Of a stretch of DNA of 7,030 nt, positions 1-5,999 are shown piece after piece. The translations under genes were made by a program, and so were the position numbers. Source of the stretch: Candidatus Zhuqueibacterota bacterium 4572_119 (GTDB taxonomy: Bacteria > Zhuqueibacterota > Zhuqueibacteria > Thermofontimicrobiales > Thermofontimicrobiaceae); assembly GCA_002084535.1 (NCBI GenBank), contig NBLI01000172.1:1-7030 (forward strand), given 5' to 3'. Numbering within the stretch: position 1 is the stretch's first letter; every line of letters starts with the position of its first letter. A model generated the notes under the pieces. That model was not told the origin of the DNA and ran no database searches. It saw nothing but the letters and a program-made list of their open reading frames with translations.

Positions 1-56
1 AAAAAAAAATAATCTTAATATCCTGTGATCGGTTACCAAAAACTAACTTTAAGCCT

Positions 57-83
57 TTTAAAATACAAAGTTTAGTATTTAAA
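57..83. repeat. AT-rich imperfect inverted repeat
   Basis: AAATAC at 61-66 pairs with GTATTT at 75-80 across an 8-base loop. With A60 bulged out, TTT at 57-59 extends the stem onto AAA at 81-83. There is no T-run after it, so it does not look like an intrinsic terminator. It could be a weak hairpin or a protein-binding site upstream of the 343 gene, or chance in very AT-rich DNA. Confidence 0.3.
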
Positions 84-97
84 TTCGGTAATTTTAC

Positions 98-112
98 ATT
101 TCACTTTGAAAT
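98..112. repeat. Perfect 6-base inverted repeat
   Basis: ATTTCA (98-103), spacer CTT, TGAAAT (107-112) is a perfect dyad. It lies about 140 bases upstream of the sigma54-like element at 253, within the distance range where enhancer-binding proteins of sigma54 promoters usually bind. That role is inference only; short dyads are common in AT-rich DNA. Confidence 0.3.
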
Positions 113-252
113 ATCAAATGGCTAAATAAATAATTTCTTATAAATTTGAGACAAATCACATCTATGATTAAGCAGCTAATATATATTAAATTAAGAAACA
201 AACCACTTGTAATCTCGTATCATTTTTTAACTAAACAATTTCGCATTCATTA

Positions 253-268
253 TGGCACAACTTTTGTA
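253..268 (+). promoter_or_regulatory. Candidate sigma54 (RpoN) promoter
   Basis: The sequence TGGCACAACTTTTGTA matches the -24/-12 consensus TGGCACG-N4-TTGCA at every fixed position except two: A for the last G of the -24 block and T for the C of the -12 block. The GG and TTG blocks have exact spacing. Transcription would start near 280, giving a leader of about 60 bases before the start at 343. It sits on the correct strand just ahead of a gene with a strong ribosome site. A dependence on RpoN and an enhancer-binding protein follows only if the element is real. Confidence 0.5.
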
Positions 269-342
269 ATAGATTAGGACAGCAAGCTTAACTTAACAAC
301 AATTAAATGCTTGAAGCTAAAACAATATTGAAGGAGAAAGCC

Positions 343-612
343 ATGAAAACAATAACTGTAAAGTTGTCAGAAGACCAGGGTGAGCTTCTCGAAGACATCT
401 GCAAGATGGCTGGGAAATCGTCATCCGATTTTGTCAAAGATACACTTCTCACTTTGCTGCCAATCAGCGAATACGCGGCGGTTAAAAAATACCAGAATTC
501 AGTAGATGAATATGATGGTGCAAATCGCAAAAAATCCAAATATATTGACCGGGTAATCAATAACATTCACGCGAGCGCCAATGCCCGCTTACGAAGAATT
601 GGGATTTTATAG
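343..612 (+). CDS. Small ribbon-helix-helix-like DNA-binding protein
   Basis: This 89-residue cytoplasmic protein of unknown target looks like a member of the ribbon-helix-helix (CopG/Arc-like) group. Residues 3-8 (TITVKL) would form the DNA-contacting beta strand, about 9-23 the first helix, GKSSS (24-28) the turn, and about 29-39 the second helix. This is the pattern of RHH antitoxins and small repressors. The second half (40-89) is a polar tail with basic clusters (RKKSK at 62-66, RLRR at 82-85). An in-frame ATG at 307 exists, but ATG 343 is preferred because AAGGAG (331-336) lies six bases ahead of it and the RHH strand begins right after it. No toxin-like gene follows on the same strand, so it is either a solitary regulator or an orphan antitoxin. 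The family call is from fold pattern only. Confidence 0.7.
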   Translation: MKTITVKLSEDQGELLEDICKMAGKSSSDFVKDTLLTLLPISEYAAVKKYQNSVDEYDGANRKKSKYIDRVINNIHASANARLRRIGIL

Positions 613-1016
613 CAGCTAATAGTTTTTTATGTCTATCGAGATGTCAATAATCTTCTTAAACATTGCTCTTCCGTTATTTTTAAATTGTTAATCCATCATG
701 CAATTACGAACTGTCAGCCGTTGTACTGTTTTACCATTACCAACTTTCTATTGACCTACTTCAAGGACTTTTTTATCCTCATAATCTTTTCATTTTAAAC
801 CTCATCTTCCATGACAATTTTTTGAAAAGTAAGTCCGAATTTAAAAAACCCGTTGACACATTGTTGCCGAAAACGCATCTTTTGAACTACTCCGTTTTGT
901 TCTAAAATCAAACACAGCCTTCACTTACTTACCTGATCATAATTAAAAACCAACCATCTTTTTTTTATGAATTTCATTTTTTTCTTTTTTGTGAAACAAA
1001 TAAACAGTATATTTAG

Positions 1017-1033
1017 AAATCTTAACAAGATTT
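1017..1033. promoter_or_regulatory. Candidate operator over the -35 box
   Basis: AAATCTT (1017-1023), spacer AAC, AAGATTT (1027-1033) is a perfect dyad with seven-base arms. It covers the proposed -35 hexamer at 1022-1027. That position is classic for a repressor that blocks RNA polymerase. The regulator is unknown. The 343 gene product is a DNA-binding candidate in the neighbourhood, but nothing in the sequence links them. Confidence 0.4.
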
Positions 1034-1051
1034 TCGTTTGTCATTTATAAT
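1022..1051 (+). promoter_or_regulatory. Sigma70-like promoter of the DUF3078 gene
   Basis: TTAACA (1022-1027, five of six matches to TTGACA), an 18-base spacer, and a perfect TATAAT (1046-1051). Transcription would begin near 1058 and give a leader of about 65 bases to the ATG at 1125. The gene has a good ribosome site, AGGGAG at 1113-1118. Confidence 0.6.
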
Positions 1052-1124
1052 AAAAATTGATGACCATACACAATAATCACAATACTAATAATAACAAACA
1101 TTCATTTTATGAAGGGAGAATGTC

Positions 1125-1985
1125 ATGAAAGTTAAAACTTTATTTATGATTGCTCTTTTTTCGATTTTCCTTTTGTCTATCGCGTTTGCTCAGGAAGAAG
1201 CCCCGAAAGAACCCAAATACGGGTGGCAAAAAGAAATGATCGGCGGTTTAAACCTAACACAAACAAGTTTTGATAATTGGGCACAGGGAGGCGAAAATTC
1301 ATTCGCGTGGCAGATAAATTTGAATTTCAAATTCATCAATGACCAGGAAAAATTCAACTGGGCTAACACAGGAAAATTTAATTACGGTTCCACCAAAACT
1401 GGTGACCAGGAAGCCAAAAAATCAATCGACGAAATTAAACTGGAAACGGTTTACACTTACAAACTGGCTAAATTTCTGAATCCTTTCGTCGCCGCCACCG
1501 GGGAGTCACAATTCGCGCCCGGGTATAATTACGGTACCGAGCCCAAAACTCAAATATCCGCCATTTTTGATCCGGCTTATTTCCGGGAAAGCATTGGCCT
1601 TGGCTATAAGCCCAATGACCTTGTCCAGACCAGGCTTGGCGGAGCGGTAAAGCAAACCATCACCAGTGATTATCCGGCACCTTACGCGGATGACCCTGAA
1701 ACTGAAGAGATCGAAAAATTCAAAAATGAATTCGGCGTTGAATCGGTTACTGATATCTCTTTAAAAATTTCTGAAAACAGCTTGCTGACTTCGAAGCTGG
1801 AATTATTTTCAGCGTTTGAAGCATTTGATAAAACTGATGTTAATTGGGACAACCTTATTTCAACAAAAATTTCTAAATATTTTAACATTACTTTTAATTT
1901 CAAATTATTTTATGATAAAGATATCTCGGCTAAACGGCAAATCAAGCAATCCATTGCCCTCGGAGTGTCTTATACTTTTATTTAA
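1125..1985 (+). CDS. DUF3078-type outer-membrane beta-barrel protein
   Basis: This 286-residue exported protein probably forms an outer-membrane beta barrel; its function is unknown. Residues 1-22 are a signal peptide (basic MKVK, a hydrophobic core, cleavage after AFA before QEE). The mature N-terminal stretch has the DUF3078 hallmark: aromatic GW at 33-34, then LNLTQTSFDNW (42-52) and GGENSF (55-60). The rest is alternating amphipathic strands rich in Asn, Lys and aromatics. It ends in GVSYTFI, a C-terminal strand with an aromatic near the end as in BAM-assembled barrels. An acidic loop lies at about 189-198. ATG 1125 has AGGGAG six bases upstream. The gene appears monocistronic, between the 1022 promoter and the 2012 terminator. 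DUF3078 is known mainly from Bacteroidetes and relatives; the family assignment is from motif recall, not a search. Confidence 0.8.
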   Translation: MKVKTLFMIALFSIFLLSIAFAQEEAPKEPKYGWQKEMIGGLNLTQTSFDNWAQGGENSFAWQINLNFKFINDQEKFNWANTGKFNYGSTKTGDQEAKKSIDEIKLETVYTYKLAKFLNPFVAATGESQFAPGYNYGTEPKTQISAIFDPAYFRESIGLGYKPNDLVQTRLGGAVKQTITSDYPAPYADDPETEEIEKFKNEFGVESVTDISLKISENSLLTSKLELFSAFEAFDKTDVNWDNLISTKISKYFNITFNFKLFYDKDISAKRQIKQSIALGVSYTFI

Positions 1986-2002
1986 CCAGCTAATTTGTTT
2001 GG

Positions 2003-2062
2003 AATTTCACTGAACGCCATCTTTAAGATGGCGTTCGCTTTTTTATATCGATTAGTGAAATT
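2003..2062. repeat. Outer inverted repeat around the terminator
   Basis: AATTTCACT (2003-2011) is the exact reverse complement of AGTGAAATT (2054-2062), and the pair encloses the intrinsic terminator. Together they could extend the terminator stem into a longer bulged structure or a DNA cruciform. It could also be chance. Confidence 0.4.
2012..2044 (+). terminator. Intrinsic (Rho-independent) terminator
   Basis: GAACGCCATC (2012-2021) pairs perfectly with GATGGCGTTC (2027-2036) across the loop TTTAA. GC and a run of six T (2039-2044) follow. It begins 27 bases after the stop at 1985 and ends the DUF3078 transcript, separating it from the next operon. Confidence 0.9.
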
Positions 2063-2110
2063 TCAAAAATGAATTGTTGTTGAACCGGACAAATCACCGG
2101 GAAAAATCGA

Positions 2111-2139
2111 TTGCTTTTTATAGCATTTTTTACTAAAAT
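2111..2139 (+). promoter_or_regulatory. Weak candidate promoter of the three-gene run
   Basis: TTGCTT (2111-2116), a 17-base spacer, and TAAAAT (2134-2139). The -10 box matches five of six positions, the -35 only three. Some promoter is expected here because a strong terminator lies upstream and three genes follow, but this is only the best-looking candidate in AT-rich DNA. Confidence 0.3.
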
Positions 2140-2214
2140 CTTTTATCACAAAAACACATTACAAAAGAATCAATCAAAGTTCAATGAACTTTCATACCGG
2201 ACTGGATAGAAAAG

Positions 2215-3558
2215 ATGGCGCGGGCTTTTGAAAACAGTTATGACATTGAGATTAACACGCTTAATTACAATCATCCGCCGTCAATGGAAAATGGGACAGT
2301 ACCCTATCAAATATTTGTTATTGACCTGGGAAACAGTTATGGGCGCACCATAACCATCAATGTTGATCCGGGAATCTGGGAACAAAAAAACGTTTCCAGC
2401 TACATAGTTTTTGATAACGATTTTGTTGGACCCGGATTTCACATCCAGGGTGATGACGCAATCTATGTAACCGCTGCGCATGAATTTTTTCACGCGATTC
2501 AATTGGGTTATGTGTTTCGCAAAAAAGACTCTTTCTTATTTGAGCTGTCTGCCGTATGGATGGAAGACAAGGTTTATGATGAAATAAACAATTACCTATA
2601 TTATCTTGATTATTTTTTTTCCGCGCCGGAAATTCCGTTGAACGGTGTTTCATTTACAATTCCCAATGTACAAAAACATATTTACGGTGATTGTATTTTG
2701 GGCTTTTATATTGAGGAAAATTTCGGAACGGACGCGATTCGGAAAATCTGGAATTTAATGCCGGACAAAACTGCTCTTGAAGCAATGGATCAATTTTTTC
2801 GAAACCGTGGTTCAACTTTCGAGGAAGAGTTCGTCAAATTTGCCAAGTGGAATTTCTTTACCGGGGAACGCGCCCTGCCTGATTTCGCGTACAATGAGGG
2901 CACGATTTTCCCTGAAATAGCAACGGAAAAGGACACCATAATCGAATATTATCATGATGTAGCGAACGCCGGGTATTTTCTTACCGCGGCTTATTACAAC
3001 TACCGCCCCATTAATGATGGTATATACCGAATCAGTTTTTCCGCCGAATTCCCAAACCATTGGCAGCTTGGTGTGATTGTTTGGGATGACTCTATTTTAA
3101 GGGATTATACGCTAAATTCCGGAGACTCGAAAAATCTTGACAAGGTTCTATCAGGGCAGCAAATTGCTGTTATCCCCATCAACATAAATCGTCTCGCGAA
3201 CCCGGAGAAAATTTATTTCAAAGAAGACCCGGAAGAATACAGCTTTGTTTTGCGGAAAGAAAGGAGCAGCGCCAACACCATAAAATCATTTGAAATTTCC
3301 AAATCCTATCCCAATCCATTCTCCGGGGCAATCGGATTTTGGATTAAAAAAATATCCGAGCAGAATATCAACCTCAAAGTTATCAATATACGGGGACAGG
3401 AAATCGACAGGGTCTTTATTGGCAAATTACCCAATGAATCGAACTTTTTCCATTGGGAAAATGTTTCCCTAAAATCTGAGATGTCGCCCGGAATTTATTT
3501 TTTTAGATTTTCGGATGAAAACTTTAGTGAAACTATAAAAATCGTTTATATCCATTGA
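2215..3558 (+). CDS. Zinc-metalloprotease-like protein with sorting-type tail, probably 5'-truncated
   Basis: The 447 residues resemble secreted zinc peptidases of the MXAN_6640-like group. HEFFH at 89-93 is the zinc-binding and catalytic motif. E110, in ELSAVWMED, is the likely third ligand, and the following YDEINNYLYYL fits the family. Residues 355-447 form a FlgD-like / Por-type C-terminal domain with SYPNPF at 364-369 and GIYFFRF near the end, which predicts export and cell-surface attachment or release. Yet there is no signal peptide or propeptide. Family-like sequence (IPDWIEK) continues in frame before ATG 2215, back to a TGA at 2185-2187, with no ATG, GTG or TTG between. The ribosome site is poor. 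I read this as a gene that lost its 5' part, or a sequencing frameshift; a cytoplasmic protein is less likely. It is followed 19 bases later by another tailed protein. Confidence 0.7.
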   Translation: MARAFENSYDIEINTLNYNHPPSMENGTVPYQIFVIDLGNSYGRTITINVDPGIWEQKNVSSYIVFDNDFVGPGFHIQGDDAIYVTAAHEFFHAIQLGYVFRKKDSFLFELSAVWMEDKVYDEINNYLYYLDYFFSAPEIPLNGVSFTIPNVQKHIYGDCILGFYIEENFGTDAIRKIWNLMPDKTALEAMDQFFRNRGSTFEEEFVKFAKWNFFTGERALPDFAYNEGTIFPEIATEKDTIIEYYHDVANAGYFLTAAYYNYRPINDGIYRISFSAEFPNHWQLGVIVWDDSILRDYTLNSGDSKNLDKVLSGQQIAVIPININRLANPEKIYFKEDPEEYSFVLRKERSSANTIKSFEISKSYPNPFSGAIGFWIKKISEQNINLKVINIRGQEIDRVFIGKLPNESNFFHWENVSLKSEMSPGIYFFRFSDENFSETIKIVYIH

Positions 3559-3577
3559 TCAAAAACAGGAACAGAAA

Positions 3578-5245
3578 ATGGCTATTAGACACCTCACGTT
3601 GTTACTAATTTTGTTTTTGCTAATAGCGTCATCAACTCAGGCGCAAATAAGCAGACCTTATGAACCAATCATCATCACTGGGGACACACTCGCCAATTTT
3701 AACAATTGCGCGTTGGAAAATCTTTATCTCTTTTCCTATAATTCAATATCTGATACCTGGCGCTTGATCCCTTTCCAGTTTGATGAAATCAATCCCGCTT
3801 ACCAAAACGCGCGCAGCGAAATTCAGGACTCAATCAAGTATTTTGTCCCAGAGGACAGTTTGTTTGGCTTGCTCGACTCTGATGATGAGTTGGTGTTCAT
3901 GGCTGCCGATTTAGGCGACCAAGCCAATACCGACTCGTGGGTTGAAGAAACCGATTCTAACAGGATCGAAATCGCGTTTTTTGATTCGACAGACAATACC
4001 AGTGGTTATGTTTACCTGTATTTTTCCCAAAGCCTCGATGAAACCGTTCCGTCCTATGATGAGTTGGATTACGATTCCCAAAACGACAGAATCAGTAGCT
4101 TAAATTATGAAATTGGTTTCAACAATACAGGTCAGCTGAGCGATGTAAAAATCAAAGAAACAATTGGCGGTTCCAATGAAGATATTTTTGACAGGATTAA
4201 AATAAGGGTGTTTTTATCGTTTCTTTGGAATTTTCTTGCTGCTGATGAAGATAGTGTGGTTTCTAACAGCGTTCAGGTTAAAGCTGGTCCTGTTCGGATC
4301 ATCCGAAATATGTCCGGCAGCTTCATTTACCGATTCCCCATTTTTCCCATAAACGAAAAATTCATTCAAAATTCACTTTTCTATCCCTGGAACAGCGCAT
4401 TTAAACTGGTGAATATACCCATCGGAAACTTGACTGGAATTGGGATCGAAGTAGATGAATTTCGTGTGTCATGGGATTTTAATGATAATAGCCCGGGCAT
4501 GAATTTTTATAGTGAGTTTAACTTAGGCGGAATTCCTATCGATGGAAGCAAAGATTCCTTTAATAGCACGATACAACCGGGCAACTTAAACTGGTCAATG
4601 GGAGCTGGCGCCCAGGGAAGCCTGCTCAATATTTTCTACGTTCCTCCTTTCGGAGATTTTATCAACCTTTATTACTTTGAAGCCACAGATGGCAGCTCCG
4701 GCGATTCCAGTATTTTTAGTTACGATACAGGAGATATGAAATCATATGGCGATAACGGGTTTTCACTGCTTAACAATATCGAAAATTCTGTCACTACTGA
4801 CACCAAATTTGATTTTCAATATTACAATTTTTTTCTACCCCCCAATTTCAGCCCGGAAAATGCTTCACAAATTTGTGAAAAATTAAAATCTCCATTGGGG
4901 GTAATTACGAAAACACAACTATTTACCGGGGGTACAAATGTCACAATTGAGCAATTAATGAAACCTGGTGGATTTTCGTTAGTACAAAACTATCCAAATC
5001 CATTTAATAATTTTACGATAATAAAATTTAAACTATCTGATTCCAAAACCGTAAACTTGAGAATATATAATCCAATGGGACGGAGAGTAAGAACATTAAT
5101 AAGCAAAACATTGAATGCTGGTGAGCATCAGTTGTCCTGGGATGGGAAAAACGATTACGGGACTCAATTATCATCCGGAATTTATTTCTTCCGTCTTGAA
5201 ACAGAAACTGCCTCTGTAAGCCGCAAACTCATATTGATAAAGTAA
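3578..5245 (+). CDS. Secreted protein of unknown function with FlgD-like / T9SS-type C-terminal domain
   Basis: 555 residues. Residues 1-22 are a signal peptide (MAIRH, a leucine-rich core, cleavage after TQA before QIS). The body, about 26-460, is an uncharacterised, probably beta-rich extracellular region with many Asp, Asn and aromatic residues. It includes WRLIPFQFDE (61-70), a motif I associate with uncharacterised proteins of FCB candidate phyla. C432 is one of only two cysteines (with C44). The tail, 465-555, is a complete FlgD-like / Por-type sorting domain: QNYPNPFN (470-477), LRIYNPMGRRVR, a WDGKNDYG turn (521-528), SSGIYFFRLET, and the basic end RKLILIK. Start ATG 3578 has AGGA seven bases upstream. 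It is probably co-transcribed with its neighbours. It likely acts at the cell surface or outside the cell; no enzymatic motif was recognised. Confidence 0.75.
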   Translation: MAIRHLTLLLILFLLIASSTQAQISRPYEPIIITGDTLANFNNCALENLYLFSYNSISDTWRLIPFQFDEINPAYQNARSEIQDSIKYFVPEDSLFGLLDSDDELVFMAADLGDQANTDSWVEETDSNRIEIAFFDSTDNTSGYVYLYFSQSLDETVPSYDELDYDSQNDRISSLNYEIGFNNTGQLSDVKIKETIGGSNEDIFDRIKIRVFLSFLWNFLAADEDSVVSNSVQVKAGPVRIIRNMSGSFIYRFPIFPINEKFIQNSLFYPWNSAFKLVNIPIGNLTGIGIEVDEFRVSWDFNDNSPGMNFYSEFNLGGIPIDGSKDSFNSTIQPGNLNWSMGAGAQGSLLNIFYVPPFGDFINLYYFEATDGSSGDSSIFSYDTGDMKSYGDNGFSLLNNIENSVTTDTKFDFQYYNFFLPPNFSPENASQICEKLKSPLGVITKTQLFTGGTNVTIEQLMKPGGFSLVQNYPNPFNNFTIIKFKLSDSKTVNLRIYNPMGRRVRTLISKTLNAGEHQLSWDGKNDYGTQLSSGIYFFRLETETASVSRKLILIK

Positions 5246-5254
5246 GGGAATATT

Positions 5255-5929
5255 ATGCGTAATGAATTGAATAAACCAGTAAACGGCCAATTAGAAAAAT
5301 TATATATACGAGATACATGGAGAGTTTTTCGCATTATTTCAGAATTTGTGGAAGGCTTTGAAGAACTATCAACAATCGGGGATTGCGTTACAATATTTGG
5401 GTCAGCAAGAACAAAAAAGGGCGACCCCGATTACGAAAAAGCCCAGCGAACAGCAAAATTGGCGGTGGAGGCAGGGTATGGCGTAATCACCGGCGGTGGC
5501 GGCGGAATCATGGAAGCAAGCAATAAAGGGGCAGCCGAAGCCGGCGGTACCTCGGTTGGGTTAAATATCGACCTTCCCTTTGAACAGCTTCCCAATGAAT
5601 TTTCCAATGTGAAACTCGATTTCAGATATTTTTTCGTCCGCAAGGTTATGTTCGTTAAATACGCAAAAGCATTTGTAATTTTACCGGGTGGATTGGGCAC
5701 GCTGGACGAGTTATTCGAGTCACTGACTTTGATTCAGACCAAAAAAATCAGCAGATTTCCCGTTATTTTAATGGACAAAAAATACTGGCACGGATTGTAT
5801 GATTGGATGACCTCAACATTGTTGGCAGAGGGGAAAATATCAGAAAAAGATTTGGCATTGTTCAATATTGTTGACTCACCTGAAGAAACCATCGAGTTTA
5901 TAAAGAAGTTTTATTCAGATCCCTGTTAG
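5255..5929 (+). CDS. LOG-family nucleotide 5'-monophosphate phosphoribohydrolase (TIGR00730)
   Basis: A 224-residue cytoplasmic enzyme with a Rossmann fold. The family cleaves the N-glycosidic bond of nucleoside 5'-monophosphates, giving a free base and ribose 5-phosphate. LONELY GUY members act on cytokinin nucleotides, and older annotations wrongly say lysine decarboxylase. Both signature motifs are intact: GGGGGIMEASNKGA at 80-93 and PGGLGTLDE at 144-152, with R129-K130 between. The first beta strand is VTIFGSAR (45-52). The N-terminal helix (about 20-40, DTWRVFRIISEFVEGFEEL) is typical of a bacterial subgroup longer than plant LOG. The start has AAGGGA (5244-5249) overlapping the previous stop codon, five bases from the ATG, so translation is probably linked to the upstream gene. 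The exact substrate cannot be told from sequence; AMP or purine salvage is as likely as cytokinin activation. Confidence 0.9.
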   Translation: MRNELNKPVNGQLEKLYIRDTWRVFRIISEFVEGFEELSTIGDCVTIFGSARTKKGDPDYEKAQRTAKLAVEAGYGVITGGGGGIMEASNKGAAEAGGTSVGLNIDLPFEQLPNEFSNVKLDFRYFFVRKVMFVKYAKAFVILPGGLGTLDELFESLTLIQTKKISRFPVILMDKKYWHGLYDWMTSTLLAEGKISEKDLALFNIVDSPEETIEFIKKFYSDPC

Positions 5930-5999
5930 CATATAAATTGAAACAAAAGAATTTAAACCTCCCACCATATTTCAAATCGTAGGAGATTTCGTTAATTCA

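Larger units (their letters stand above)
1..342. other. AT-rich non-coding leader region
   Basis: No supported gene lies here: all frames are broken by stops at short intervals and nothing resembles a known protein. The region opens with a run of nine A. It contains two short AT-rich inverted repeats (57-83 and 98-112), one copy of the octamer CAGCTAAT (173-180) directly after a TAA and one base, and a sigma54-like element at 253-268. It most likely serves as the regulatory region of the small gene that starts at 343. The gene to its left is outside the window. Confidence 0.6.
613..1124. other. Long AT-rich intergenic region
   Basis: No supported gene was found on either strand. On the minus strand, 688-789 reads as one frame broken by a single TAG (at 748-750) and looks faintly protein-like, but I could match it to nothing. 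Pyrimidine-rich tracts occur on the plus strand at 959-966 and 977-990, flanked by TTTCA (972-976) and TGAAA (992-996). A TTGACA at 853-858 has no good -10 box at normal spacing. The functional part appears to be the last 110 bases, with the promoter at 1022-1051. No clear terminator follows the gene ending at 612. Confidence 0.5.

Noticed and set aside
307..342. ATG at 307 as the start of the small RHH-like gene
   Set aside because: It has no ribosome site, while ATG 343 has AAGGAG at ideal distance and begins right at the RHH strand.
688..789. Minus-strand reading with one internal TAG that looks like a decayed gene
   Set aside because: The fragment matches no family I recognise, lacks a start and ribosome site, and the plus strand of the same frame is also open, as expected of AT-rich non-coding DNA.
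853..881. TTGACA at 853-858 as a -35 box
   Set aside because: The hexamer at 17-base spacing (CATCTT) is a poor -10 box, and the nearest plus-strand gene is about 240 bases away with a better promoter.
343..1124. Toxin-antitoxin module built on the RHH-like gene
   Set aside because: No toxin-like frame lies next to it on either strand; the following 512 bases hold no supported gene.
5431..5700. Long minus-strand open frame opposite the LOG gene
   Set aside because: It is the shadow of conserved LOG motifs; its proline runs are the reverse of the glycine-rich GGGGG and PGGLG codons.
5786..5801. TGGCACGGATTGTATG as a second sigma54 element
   Set aside because: The spacing between the two blocks is one base too short and it lies inside the LOG coding region.
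5974..5989. AAATC/GATTT hairpin between the convergent LOG and miaA genes as a bidirectional terminator
   Set aside because: The stem is only five base pairs and AT-rich, and there is no T-run on either side.
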